Below are positions 24,314 through 32,721 of a DNA stretch of 48,875 bases, piece after piece. The notes beneath the pieces are model-generated. The model made no database searches, had not been told where the DNA came from, and worked only from the letters and a program-made list of their open reading frames with translations. Source of the stretch: Ilumatobacteraceae bacterium. Lineage in GTDB: Bacteria; Actinomycetota; Acidimicrobiia; Acidimicrobiales; Ilumatobacteraceae. The stretch spans positions 1 through 48,875 of the forward strand of contig JAHENF010000025.1 of assembly GCA_024643255.1 (NCBI GenBank), read 5' to 3'. Positions within the stretch are counted from its first letter, which is position 1; every line of letters begins with the position of its first letter. The position numbers were made by a program, and so were the translations under genes.

Positions 24314-27300
24314 GTGGAACCGGAGACTCAACAAGCACCGCCCGTCGTCGCGGTCGTCATCGTCCACCAACCGGGTCCGTGGTTCGAGACGACCTTGGAG
24401 TCGCTCGCTGCGCAGGACTACCCGAACCTGCGAACCCTGTTCCTGATCACGGGCACCCCCGATGCCGACGAGCTCGATCAGCTCGACGCCCGGATCAGGC
24501 AGACCGTTCCGTCGGCGTTCGTCCGCTCACTCGGCATCGACGTCGGGTTCGGGCCGGCAGCGAACGAGGTGTTGCACCTCGTCGAGGGCGACAACGGCAT
24601 GTTCCTGTTCTGCCACGACGACGTCGCTCCGGCTCCCGATGCGCTGCGCCTGCTCGTCGAGGAGCTCTACCGGTCGAATGCGGGAGCGGTCGGGCCGAAG
24701 CTCGTCGAGTGGGACGATCCGAGCGTGCTCGAGTCGGTCGGCCTCAGCATGGACCGCTTCGGTGAGATCGACCCGGTCGTCGAACCTGGCGAGGTCGACC
24801 AGGAGCAGCACGACGGTGTCCGCGACGTCTTCGTCCTGCCGTCCGCCTACTTCCTGATCCGCGCCGATCTGTTCCGGACGCTGGGTGGGTTCGATCCTGC
24901 GATCGACTTCCACGGCGAGGATGCCGAACTGTGTTGGCGGCTGCATCACAGCGGTGCCCGCGTCGTGGTGGCACCCTCGGCGCGCGTGCGTCATCGCAGT
25001 GCGCTGCGCGAACGCCGCCCCGACCTTGCCCACGGTCGCCTGCGGGCCCGGCACCGCATGCGCACCGTGGCAACGCTCACCGGGGCGTCGAGGCTGCCCG
25101 GTCGATCGCTCGAGATGGTGGCCCTCACGATCGCCGAATTGCTGATCGGATTGTTCACCGGTCGCTTCGGTCAGGCATGGAAGTCGCTCGGGGCGTTGCT
25201 GGGGCTCATCCCGCGTACACCCGCGCTGGTGGCCAGACGTCGCGAGATCAAGCCCTGTCGACAGGTGCCCGAACGCGAGGTGTACAGCCTCCAGGAACGC
25301 GGCAGTGCCCGCCTGAATTCGTACCTACGCAGCCGCGAGACCGCCACATACGTGGGATCGGAGTCCGAGGTCAGGCGCTGGCGGCAGAGCACGACCGCTC
25401 CGGTCTTCGCCTGGATCGCGGTCATCGCGGGGGTCGTCATCGGCGCCCGGTCGTTCTTCGACAGCGGGATTCCGCCGGTCGGAGAGTTCCTCACCTTCCC
25501 GAACAGCCCGCGGGTGCTGCTCGACACGTTCATGTCGGGATGGAATCCGAATGGCGCTGGTGCCACATCGGCCAACCCGACCGGCTGGGCGACCTTGTCG
25601 GCGATGTCGCTCCTGACCCTGTTCCACATGGGAATGCTGCAGACCCTGTTCGTGCTCGGCCTGATCCTCGTCGGCGTGGCCGGGGTCTGGAAGCTCTCGA
25701 CGGTCTTCCCGTCGACGCGGGCGCAGGTCGGCGCGTTGCTCGTCTATGCCGCCACGCCGCTGGTCAGCGGAGCGATGTCGTCGGGCCGACTCACGGTGCT
25801 CGTCGTCTATGCGGCGGTTCCCTGGTCCGTGCACCTGCTGCGCCGCGCTGCAGGCATCTCGACCGCCGATCCGTTCCTCGCCGACACCGATCTCGCCGAT
25901 GGCGTGGTCGATCTCAGCCCGGTGGAACGCGTGCGTCGGACGGTGCTTGCCGGGATGGCGATTGCGCTGGCGGCAGCATTCGCCCCGGTGGCGATCCCGC
26001 TCGTCCTGCTCGTCGCTCTGGTGCTCGCGCTGGGAACCCTGCTGGCGCGGGGTTCGTGGGTCACCGCCGGGTGGTTCGCTGTCACCGGCGCAGGCGCGAC
26101 CGTCGTCGCCGCACTGTTGAACATTCCGTGGATCTCCTCCTGGTCGTGGGAGGGCCTCGTCGGTGCCTCGCCGATCGGTGACGCGGGCCTCGGCCTGCGC
26201 TCGCTCGCGTCGTTCGAGATCGGCGTGACCGACTTCGCCGCGCTCTCGCTCGCCCTCTACGTCCCGGTGTTGGCCGCGTTGCTGCTCTCGCGGGCGTGGC
26301 GCCTCACGTGGGCGGTCCGCGCGGGCCTGCTCGTCGTCGTGTTCGAGGCACTGGCCGTGCTCGGCGACCGTGGATCGCTCCCCATGGCGACGCCTCAGGC
26401 CGGTGTGCTGCTCGTGCCCGTGGCATTGGGAACGTCGATCGCGGCCGCCGCCGCGCTCGCGGCGTTCGACCTCGACGTGCGGGGCTCGTCGTTCGGGTGG
26501 AAGCAGCCGCTCGGCATCCTCGCGAGCGTGGCCGTGGTCGTCGGCATCGTTCCGGGGGCCCTCGCACTCGCTGACGGCTCGTTCCAGACGCCGTCGACTC
26601 CACTCGCCAAACTGATCGATGCGTCGCTCGCCGATGCTGACGCAACGGGTGACTTCAACGTGTTGTTGATCGGTGACTCCCGGCTGTTGCCCGTGCCCTC
26701 GACCGAGTATCGCGACGGTGTGTCCTGGGCGATCATCGACGATGGGGCGCTCGACGCGAAGGATCGGTGGATGCCACCGCCGAACGAGGCAGCCGACCTG
26801 ATCACCACTGCCCTCGACGAGGTGTCGGCCTCGTCGACCCTGCGCGCCGGCCGCCTGTTGGCGCCCCTCGGGATCCGCTATGTCGTCATCCCCGAATTCG
26901 ACGGCGTGATCTCGACGGTCGACAACCCGCTCCCGCTTCCGGTCGGGCTGGTGCAGTCGATGGAGGATCAGCTCGACTTGGTGGCTCGTTCGCCGCGGCT
27001 TCCGACGCTCGAGGTGTTCGAGAACCGGGCGTGGCTGCCGACGACGGCGTTGCTCACGGGAGCGTCGGCCGGCGCCAGCGACGCCGCCGGTCCGGACGTG
27101 TTGGTGCGCGCCGATCTCAGCGGCTCGACTCCGGTGTTCGCCGGGGCCGATCAGTTCGGCACCTCGGTGGAGTCGATCGAGCCCGGGGTGGTGCACGTCG
27201 CCGTCCCGTTCGACGACCACTGGGCGCTCAGCGTCGATGGCTCGGCGGTTCCACCGCGCCGGGCATTCGGGGAGACGACCGCATTCGATGTCGTCACCGG

Positions 27301-27541
27301 CGGCGTCGCCGAGTTGCGCTATGAGTCACCGGTGAGCCGACTCCTGCTCGTCTTCCTCCAAGCGGCGTTCTGGATCGCCGCGTTGATCATGGTGTCCAGG
27401 GTGCAGGTCCGCACCGGGCGCCGCAGCGGACTCGTCACCACCGACGAAACGCTGATCGACCTGTCGGCTGAGCCGATCGTCGATCCGATGCTCCAGGTCG
27501 TCGGCGAACCGACGCCGGGTCCGGAATCGGGCGAGTCATGA
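24314..27541 (+). CDS. Large GT2 glycosyltransferase fused to a multi-helix membrane domain
   Basis: A 1075-residue protein. Residues 1-270 form a GT2 (GT-A) domain: VAVVIVHQPGPWFETTLESL, the metal-site FCHDDVAP, and GGFDPAIDFHGEDAELCWRL with the acceptor-site ED. A linker follows, then about 10-12 membrane helices between residues 365 and 760, and an external C-terminal domain (about 770-1030) closing with a last helix and acidic tail. Similar giant GT2 proteins lie next to DUF5719 genes in many actinobacteria, as here (ATGA overlap), and are thought to act in cell-envelope glycan synthesis; substrate unknown. GTG start follows TAGCCT by 9 nt. Confidence 0.83.
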   Translation: MEPETQQAPPVVAVVIVHQPGPWFETTLESLAAQDYPNLRTLFLITGTPDADELDQLDARIRQTVPSAFVRSLGIDVGFGPAANEVLHLVEGDNGMFLFCHDDVAPAPDALRLLVEELYRSNAGAVGPKLVEWDDPSVLESVGLSMDRFGEIDPVVEPGEVDQEQHDGVRDVFVLPSAYFLIRADLFRTLGGFDPAIDFHGEDAELCWRLHHSGARVVVAPSARVRHRSALRERRPDLAHGRLRARHRMRTVATLTGASRLPGRSLEMVALTIAELLIGLFTGRFGQAWKSLGALLGLIPRTPALVARRREIKPCRQVPEREVYSLQERGSARLNSYLRSRETATYVGSESEVRRWRQSTTAPVFAWIAVIAGVVIGARSFFDSGIPPVGEFLTFPNSPRVLLDTFMSGWNPNGAGATSANPTGWATLSAMSLLTLFHMGMLQTLFVLGLILVGVAGVWKLSTVFPSTRAQVGALLVYAATPLVSGAMSSGRLTVLVVYAAVPWSVHLLRRAAGISTADPFLADTDLADGVVDLSPVERVRRTVLAGMAIALAAAFAPVAIPLVLLVALVLALGTLLARGSWVTAGWFAVTGAGATVVAALLNIPWISSWSWEGLVGASPIGDAGLGLRSLASFEIGVTDFAALSLALYVPVLAALLLSRAWRLTWAVRAGLLVVVFEALAVLGDRGSLPMATPQAGVLLVPVALGTSIAAAAALAAFDLDVRGSSFGWKQPLGILASVAVVVGIVPGALALADGSFQTPSTPLAKLIDASLADADATGDFNVLLIGDSRLLPVPSTEYRDGVSWAIIDDGALDAKDRWMPPPNEAADLITTALDEVSASSTLRAGRLLAPLGIRYVVIPEFDGVISTVDNPLPLPVGLVQSMEDQLDLVARSPRLPTLEVFENRAWLPTTALLTGASAGASDAAGPDVLVRADLSGSTPVFAGADQFGTSVESIEPGVVHVAVPFDDHWALSVDGSAVPPRRAFGETTAFDVVTGGVAELRYESPVSRLLLVFLQAAFWIAALIMVSRVQVRTGRRSGLVTTDETLIDLSAEPIVDPMLQVVGEPTPGPESGES

Positions 27542-28995
27542 TTCGTCGAGCGATTCCCGCCGTCGTGGTCATCTCTGCCGGCATGGCAGCGCTGTTGGCG
27601 GTCGGACGTGACCAGCCGGTGCAACCGGATCCGTACTTCGCGACTCCTGCCGGTGCGTGGATGCCGGCGATCGACGACAACGCGGCGCTCACCGGCAGCT
27701 GGTTCTGCCCCGGGGTCCCGGCGAGCGGCGAGGACGGCGTCGGTGGCGAAGTGGTGATCTCCAACCGCGCCTCGGAGCGTCTGGTCGGGCGCTTCAGCGT
27801 GTTGACGTCCGATGGCGAAGCGATCGATCAGGAGGTCTCGGTCGAGCCGTGGTCGCGGACCGTCATCGACGTCGACGCGTTCGCGACGACCTCGTTCGCC
27901 AGCGTGGTGGTCGAGCTCGACGGAGGCGGCGGACTCGTCGAGCAGCGCGCGTTCCATCCGGCGGGTGACTCGGTGACGCCGTGCGCGAACAACACCTCCG
28001 ACGAATGGTTCCTGGCGGACGGATTCACCGTCGACGGCAGCGTCGAGACGTTGATCCTGACCAATCCCTACGACGACACCGCCAGCGTGAACCTCAAGTT
28101 CGCAACGGCGGCCGGCGAATCGACCCCCGCGGCCTTTCAGGGATTCACCGTGCCGCCCCGTTCGGTGCGCACGATCCCGATCGCCGAGCTCGGCGCCCGC
28201 GACGAAGCGGTGATCGCGGTCGAAGTGGCGGCACAGCGCGGTCGGCTCGTCGTCGGTCGCGCGCAGCACTACCTCGGTGGCGGCCGGCTTGGTTACGGCA
28301 TCACGTTGGCCGCACCAGCGCTGCGCGATCAGTGGTGGTTCGCCGATGGCGAGCGCGGAAACGGTGTGACCGAGACCTTCGCGATCTACAACCCGACCGA
28401 CACCGACGTCGAGGTCGACGCCGTCTTCCTCGGACTCCCGATCGATGCCGCATACGGCGACACCGCACCGATCGACGTCCCGGCGCATCAGGTCGTCGTG
28501 TTCGATCCGTCCGACGAAGCCGTTGCCGGGCCGTTGCCGGACGGCCGCCACGCAACGGTGTTCTCGACGCTCGCGGACCCATCGATCGTCGTCGAGCGCA
28601 TCCTGACCCGTCCGGCCGGCGACTCGGTGGCGACGTCCGTCGTCCTCGGCGCTCCACCGCGCGAAGACGGATACGTCGCATCGCGCTGGCACATCGGGAT
28701 CGGACCGTCGGAGCCGACGCCGGCCGCGCTCGTGATCTACAACGTCGACAACGTCGAGGGCGCGATCACGATCCAGTCGGTCGGCCCCGCGGGTCCCACC
28801 GACGTCGCCTCGCTGACCGACATCCCGATCGGGCCCGGCGCGGTGATCACGATCGACCTGGTCGACACCGAGGTGTTGGATCGGGAGCTGATCGTCGCAT
28901 CGTCGAACCGGGTGTTCGTCGAACGTCTGCTGTCGCGTGGCGCCGGCCGTGAGGGTCGCTCGGGTTCGTGGGCGCTGCCCTCGGGCGGCGACTGA
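27538..28995 (+). CDS. DUF5719 family secreted or membrane-anchored protein
   Basis: A 485-residue envelope protein with one N-terminal hydrophobic segment (about residues 5-22; a signal anchor or signal peptide). The rest is predicted beta-rich: repeated modules with LILTNPYDDTASVNLKF- and FAIYNPTDTDVEVDAVF-like strands, typical of DUF5719, plus TGSWFCPGV and TSDEWFLADGF. Cysteines in WFCPG and TPCAN may form a disulfide. The molecular role is not known. The overlap with the GT2 gene (ATGA) and its conserved pairing with such genes in actinobacteria suggest a partner in glycan assembly outside the membrane. Confidence 0.78.
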   Translation: MIRRAIPAVVVISAGMAALLAVGRDQPVQPDPYFATPAGAWMPAIDDNAALTGSWFCPGVPASGEDGVGGEVVISNRASERLVGRFSVLTSDGEAIDQEVSVEPWSRTVIDVDAFATTSFASVVVELDGGGGLVEQRAFHPAGDSVTPCANNTSDEWFLADGFTVDGSVETLILTNPYDDTASVNLKFATAAGESTPAAFQGFTVPPRSVRTIPIAELGARDEAVIAVEVAAQRGRLVVGRAQHYLGGGRLGYGITLAAPALRDQWWFADGERGNGVTETFAIYNPTDTDVEVDAVFLGLPIDAAYGDTAPIDVPAHQVVVFDPSDEAVAGPLPDGRHATVFSTLADPSIVVERILTRPAGDSVATSVVLGAPPREDGYVASRWHIGIGPSEPTPAALVIYNVDNVEGAITIQSVGPAGPTDVASLTDIPIGPGAVITIDLVDTEVLDRELIVASSNRVFVERLLSRGAGREGRSGSWALPSGGD

Positions 28996-29005
28996 CCGAT
29001 CCCGT

Positions 29006-29011
29006 TAGCCT
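29006..29011 (+). promoter_or_regulatory. Putative -10 hexamer of the thioredoxin-like gene
   Basis: TAGCCT ends 8 nt before the ATG at 29020 in the 24-bp gap after the DUF5719 gene. Confidence 0.45.
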
Positions 29012-29019
29012 CCGGCGCC

Positions 29020-29475
29020 ATGGAACGACTCCTCGTGGCGGTGGCGATCGTCGCCGTGGTCGCAATCGTGGCGGTGGTCGCTCGTCGACGCCGGGTGCCC
29101 GATGCGCCGACGCAGCACCGCTACAGGACGCCGACACAGCTCGACCGGGCCGACTTCGAGCGCCCTGACGCACCATGGCTCGTGGCGGTGTTCACGTCGG
29201 CGACGTGTTCGGTGTGCCAGAGCGTGCTGTCGAAGGCCGAAGTCCTCGCCAGCGACGACGTGGCCGTACAGGATGTCGAGTACGGCGCTGACCGCGCACT
29301 GCACGAGCGCTATTCGATCGATGCGGTCCCGACGGTCGTGGTCGCCGACGACCGAGGTGTCGCGGTGGCCACGTTCCTCGGTCCGATGACGGCAACCGAT
29401 CTGTGGGCCGCTGTCGCCGAAGCCCGCGAACCGGGCTCGACGCCCGGAGGCGGCTCGTGCCGGCGACCGGACTGA
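29020..29475 (+). CDS. Membrane-anchored thioredoxin-fold protein
   Basis: A 151-residue protein with an N-terminal membrane helix (about residues 3-21) followed by Arg residues, then a thioredoxin fold. The active site is CSVC (Cys-63, Cys-66) in VFTSATCSVCQSVL, and the cis-proline is in AVPTVVV. Thioredoxin-like oxidoreductases with this layout reduce or exchange disulfides. The Arg cluster directly after the helix suggests the domain may lie on the cytoplasmic side (N-out), but topology is uncertain. Ends 20 bp from the stop of convergent ftsH. Confidence 0.8.
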   Translation: MERLLVAVAIVAVVAIVAVVARRRRVPDAPTQHRYRTPTQLDRADFERPDAPWLVAVFTSATCSVCQSVLSKAEVLASDDVAVQDVEYGADRALHERYSIDAVPTVVVADDRGVAVATFLGPMTATDLWAAVAEAREPGSTPGGGSCRRPD

Positions 29476-29495
29476 CCGGCGACCGGACCGGAAGG

Positions 29496-31484
29496 TCAGT
29501 GAGCGACGATGTCGCTGGCGGGCTGGCCTGACTCGGCCATTCCCTGCTGGATCAGCTTGGCGACTTCGGGACCGTCGATGGTCTCGCGTTCGAGCAACGC
29601 CTCGGCGATCAGCTCGAGTCCACGGCGATGGCGCGACAGGATGTCGTTGGCCCGGCTCTCCTGCGAGGTGAGGATCCGGGAGATCTCCTCGTCGAGGAGC
29701 TTCGCCGTGTCATCGGAGTATTCGCGCTGCGACGACATCAGGTCCTCGCCGAGGAACACAGCCTGTTGGCTGCTCCACGCCATCGGGCCGACGCGTTCTG
29801 ACATGCCCCATTCCCGCACCATGCGCCGGGCGATGCCGGTCGCCTGCTCGAGATCGTTCGCGGCGCCGGAGTTCAGGTGCCCGAACACGATCATCTCGGC
29901 GACGCGTCCACCCATCGCCTTGCAGATCGTGTCTTCGAAGAATTCCTTGGAGTAGGTGTGGCGCTCCTGCGGGAGCGACCACGTGACGCCGAGCGCCATG
30001 CCGCGCGGCAGGATCGTGACCTTGTGCAGCGGGTCGCCGTGTGGCAGCACCGTGGCGAGGAGCGCGTGGCCGCCCTCGTGGTACGCGGTCGCCTTCTTCT
30101 CCTCGGCCGACAGGATCATCGACTCGCGTGTCGCGCCGAGGACCACCCGGTCACGGGCGTTCTCGAAGTCGATGCGCTCGATCTGCTTCGATCCCCGCCG
30201 AACCGCGACGAGTGCCGCCTCGTTGACGAGGTTCGCCAGGTCGGCGCCCGACATCCCCGGAGTGGCCTGGGCCATCGTCTCCATGTCGACATCGGGGCCC
30301 ATGCGCTTGTCGCGGCTGTGGACTTCGAGGATCGCCTTGCGCTCGCTGGACTCGGGCAACGGCACCACGATCTGACGATCGAAACGGCCCGGGCGCAGCA
30401 GCGCGGGGTCGAGGATGTCGGGGCGGTTGGTGGCCGCCATGATGACGATGCCCTCCGACGGCTCGAATCCGTCCATCTCGGCAAGCATCTGGTTGAGGGT
30501 CTGCTCACGCTCGTCGTGGCCGCCGCCGAGGCCGGCGCCGCGCTTGCGACCGATCGAATCGATCTCGTCGACGAAGATGATGGCCTTGCCCATGCGTCGC
30601 GCCTGCTGGAACAGATCGCGGACACGGCTGGCGCCGACGCCGACGAACATCTCCATGAAGTCCGAACCGGTGACGCTCAGGAAGCCGACGCCGGCTTCGC
30701 CGGCGACAGCGCGTGCGAACAGGGTCTTGCCGGTGCCGGGAGGGCCGACGAGCAGGATCCCCTTGGGAACGCGGGCGCCGATCTCACGGAACCGCTCTGG
30801 CATGCGCAGGAAGTCGACGACTTCGGTGATCTCCTGCTTGACCCCGGTGTAGCCGGCGATGTCGTCGAATGTGGTCGACGGCTTGTCGGCGTCGTAGCTC
30901 TTGGCCTTGCTCTTGCCGATGGACATCACGCCGCCCATCTGGCCCTGGGCGCGCCGCTGCATCCACACGAAGAACCCGATGATCAACATCACCGGGAGGA
31001 AGATCGAGAGGATGCCGAGGAGCCAGTTGTTGCTCGGGGCCTTGAAGTCGAATGCCACGTCGTTCTCGATCAGCAACGTGCGATCGTCGTCGGACACGCC
31101 GGTGGCGCCGTCGCCCGTCGTGGAGTACTTGTCTCCGTTCGTGAACTCGCCGGTGATCTTCCCGGTGCCGTTGTCGATGGTGGCCGTCGAGACGTTGCCG
31201 TCGACCACCTGGGTGCGCCATTCGGAGTACTCCAGGGTCTCGCCGCTGTTGCTCGGCCACAGACTCGGGACCAGGAACGCCGCCGCCAGCACGCCGATGA
31301 GCACCCAGATCGTCCAACGCGGCCAGCTTCCGGGGCCGCGTCCGCTGCCCTGGCTGCCGTCGGCGCCGAAATCGGGGCCCTTCAGCTTCTTGTCGCCGTG
31401 GCTTCGAGAGGATTCGTCTGGGCGGCGCTGCCCGCGCCCGCGCCCCGGAGGGGGTGGTGGCGGGGGAGGAGGCAGGTCGTTCAT
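29496..31484 (-). CDS. ftsH: ATP-dependent zinc metalloprotease FtsH
   Basis: Membrane AAA+ protease that unfolds and degrades membrane and some soluble proteins. The 662 residues carry two membrane helices (about 56-76 and 154-174) flanking an external domain, Walker A GPPGTGKT (247-254), Walker B IIFVDEID (302-309), the second region of homology [20 protein letters not shown], and the zinc motif HEGGH (469-473). Unusual is an N-terminal cytoplasmic extension of about 55 residues that opens MNDL followed by nine prolines, then Gly/Arg-rich sequence; FtsH normally starts close to its first helix. ATG 31484 is 7 nt after TAGCAT, with GGAG immediately before it. A longer reading to 31682 is possible but lacks support. 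Confidence 0.96.
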   Translation of the reverse strand: MNDLPPPPPPPPPGRGRGQRRPDESSRSHGDKKLKGPDFGADGSQGSGRGPGSWPRWTIWVLIGVLAAAFLVPSLWPSNSGETLEYSEWRTQVVDGNVSTATIDNGTGKITGEFTNGDKYSTTGDGATGVSDDDRTLLIENDVAFDFKAPSNNWLLGILSIFLPVMLIIGFFVWMQRRAQGQMGGVMSIGKSKAKSYDADKPSTTFDDIAGYTGVKQEITEVVDFLRMPERFREIGARVPKGILLVGPPGTGKTLFARAVAGEAGVGFLSVTGSDFMEMFVGVGASRVRDLFQQARRMGKAIIFVDEIDSIGRKRGAGLGGGHDEREQTLNQMLAEMDGFEPSEGIVIMAATNRPDILDPALLRPGRFDRQIVVPLPESSERKAILEVHSRDKRMGPDVDMETMAQATPGMSGADLANLVNEAALVAVRRGSKQIERIDFENARDRVVLGATRESMILSAEEKKATAYHEGGHALLATVLPHGDPLHKVTILPRGMALGVTWSLPQERHTYSKEFFEDTICKAMGGRVAEMIVFGHLNSGAANDLEQATGIARRMVREWGMSERVGPMAWSSQQAVFLGEDLMSSQREYSDDTAKLLDEEISRILTSQESRANDILSRHRRGLELIAEALLERETIDGPEVAKLIQQGMAESGQPASDIVAH

Positions 31485-31491
31485 CTCCGCA

Positions 31492-31497
31492 ATGCTA
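31492..31497 (-). promoter_or_regulatory. Putative -10 hexamer of ftsH
   Basis: TAGCAT on the minus strand ends 7 nt before the ftsH ATG. It supports the short start (MNDL) over longer in-frame starts. Confidence 0.5.
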
Positions 31498-31592
31498 GGC
31501 GGGATACGGAGCGATGCCAGGTCGTGCTCACATCGACCGAGGTGGCCGAACTGGCCGTCGATGGCATCCACCGCCGGCATGCCGAGTCGCTC

Positions 31593-31598
31593 TAGCGT
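31593..31598 (+). promoter_or_regulatory. Putative -10 hexamer of the DUF3499 gene
   Basis: TAGCGT ends 7 nt before the ATG at 31606. It lies in the 121-bp divergent region shared with ftsH. Confidence 0.45.
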
Positions 31599-31605
31599 TG
31601 CGGGG

Positions 31606-31851
31606 ATGTACGCGACGGACCGGTCGGGAGTGTTCGGACGGCAGTGCTCGCGCACGGGCTGTTCCGAGCGGGCGGAGGTCACCCTGACCTACCACTACGG
31701 GCGATCGCAGGTGTGGCTCGATCATCTGACGGCCGAACGCGATCCGCATGCGTACGACCTGTGTGACCGCCATGCCGGCCGGTTGTCGGTCCCTTCGGGG
31801 TGGAGCCTCGAGGATCGCCGCTTCGGGCATCACACCCTGATCGCTGTCTGA
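31606..31851 (+). CDS. DUF3499 family small Cys/His protein
   Basis: An 81-residue protein matching actinobacterial DUF3499 (mycobacterial Rv3258c type). The hallmark is RQCSRTGCSERAEVTLTYHY near the start and YDLCDRHAGRLSVPSGW later; the C-x4-C plus C-x-x-H set suggests a bound zinc ion. Function unknown. In other actinobacteria it lies beside phosphomannomutase and WhiB2 genes; here phosphomannomutase is 3.6 kb downstream and no whiB is seen. The in-frame region upstream is antisense to ftsH, and the ATG at 31606 fits both the family N-terminus and a TAGCGT hexamer 7 nt before it. Confidence 0.88.
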   Translation: MYATDRSGVFGRQCSRTGCSERAEVTLTYHYGRSQVWLDHLTAERDPHAYDLCDRHAGRLSVPSGWSLEDRRFGHHTLIAV

Positions 31852-31883
31852 GGTCCCGACAGCCGTCCGATCCCGGGCGACGG

Positions 31884-31889
31884 TAGGGT
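31884..31889 (+). promoter_or_regulatory. Putative -10 hexamer of the CPBP protease gene
   Basis: TAGGGT ends 6 nt before the GTG at 31896, within the 44-bp gap after DUF3499. Confidence 0.45.
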
Positions 31890-31895
31890 CGCAGC

Positions 31896-32639
31896 GTGGT
31901 CGATTCGGCACGCGGCAGCGCCTCATTGCCCGGCGGCTTTCTTCCGTCCGCTGCGCCTCGACCGATCGACGCATCGACGGCGGCGGTGACCTTCGTCGGC
32001 GCATGGCTCGTCGCGCAGATCGTGGCGTCGATCATCGTCCTGGTCCTGCACGGTTCCGACCGCACCACCGATCCGACCTTCGGGATCACCGCGGCGGCCC
32101 TCGCCGGCGCGTGGACGACGTATCTGGTCGCGATGTGGTTGGCGTCTCAGCGGGCGGGTTCGGGCAGCCTGGTCGCCGATTACGGGTTGCGGTTCCGAGC
32201 GGTCGATGTCGTCGGTCTCGGCATCGGGGTGGTCTGCAGCTTGGTGCTCATCCGTGTCGTCTACCTCCCGCTCGAAGCGCTGTGGCCGAGCACGTTCAGC
32301 GAGACACGACTCAACGAGAACGCCCAGGACCTCGTCGACAGTGCGAGCGGATCGAGGTGGCTGGTGGTCGCCGTCGTCGTCGTCGGCGCGCCGTTGATGG
32401 AGGAGCTCTTCTATCGCGGTCTGCTGCAGCGGTCGTTGGCGTCGCGGTACAACGAGGGGCTCGTGGTGGTGGGCGTGGCCGTGGTGTTCGCGCTCGTGCA
32501 CTTCCGGCCGATCGAGATCCCCGGCCTGTTCGTCATCGGGCTGGTGTTCGGTTTCGTCGCGCTCAGAACAGGGCGTCTCGGCATGGCGATCATGATCCAC
32601 GCCGGTTTCAACCTCACGGGCATCCTTCGGGCACTGTGA
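31896..32639 (+). CDS. CPBP family intramembrane glutamic endopeptidase
   Basis: A 247-residue integral membrane protease of the CPBP (CaaX protease and bacteriocin-processing) family, with about six to eight helices. Motif 1 is EELFYRGLLQRSL (the paired Glu and the Arg), motif 2 is FALVHF with its His, and the last motif is IMIHAGFNLTG. The substrate is unknown; members process prenylated or other membrane peptides, or act in bacteriocin self-immunity. No bacteriocin gene is visible nearby. GTG start with a -10-like TAGGGT 6 nt before. Confidence 0.88.
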   Translation: MVDSARGSASLPGGFLPSAAPRPIDASTAAVTFVGAWLVAQIVASIIVLVLHGSDRTTDPTFGITAAALAGAWTTYLVAMWLASQRAGSGSLVADYGLRFRAVDVVGLGIGVVCSLVLIRVVYLPLEALWPSTFSETRLNENAQDLVDSASGSRWLVVAVVVVGAPLMEELFYRGLLQRSLASRYNEGLVVVGVAVVFALVHFRPIEIPGLFVIGLVFGFVALRTGRLGMAIMIHAGFNLTGILRAL

Positions 32640-32663
32640 CGGTGCTGACGCATCGCGCTTTGC

Positions 32664-32669
32664 CATGAT
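32664..32669 (+). promoter_or_regulatory. Putative -10 hexamer of a leader ORF
   Basis: CATGAT, preceded by TGC, ends 7 nt before the GTG at 32677. The same CATGAT precedes the decayed HNH gene at 47243 by 6 nt. Confidence 0.35.
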
Positions 32670-32676
32670 GGGCGCC

Positions 32677-32721
32677 GTGATCGAGACCCAGCCCCTGCAT
32701 CGTTCGGGAGCCGACCGTTGA
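32677..32721 (+). CDS. Possible 14-residue leader peptide overlapping the next start
   Basis: GTG-initiated ORF encoding VIETQPLHRSGADR (first residue fMet when initiated), ending in TGA. The TGA overlaps the TTG start of the large membrane-protein gene in TTGA. A -10-like CATGAT lies 7 nt upstream, so the mRNA could begin at this GTG. The ribosome binding site GGGAG (32706-32710) of the downstream gene lies inside the leader, so a terminating ribosome could reinitiate at the TTG. Prediction from spacing only. Confidence 0.35.
   Translation: MIETQPLHRSGADR

Noticed and set aside
25325-27220. A 631-codon minus-strand frame inside the GT2 gene
   Set aside because: Its composition (Arg/His/Glu/Asp-rich, no motif) is the typical shadow of GC-rich coding sequence; the plus-strand GT2 gene has helices and motifs throughout.
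29474-29497. Possible bidirectional terminator between the thioredoxin-like gene and ftsH
   Set aside because: TGACC and GGTCA can pair but with an interrupted stem and no U-tract; too weak to call.
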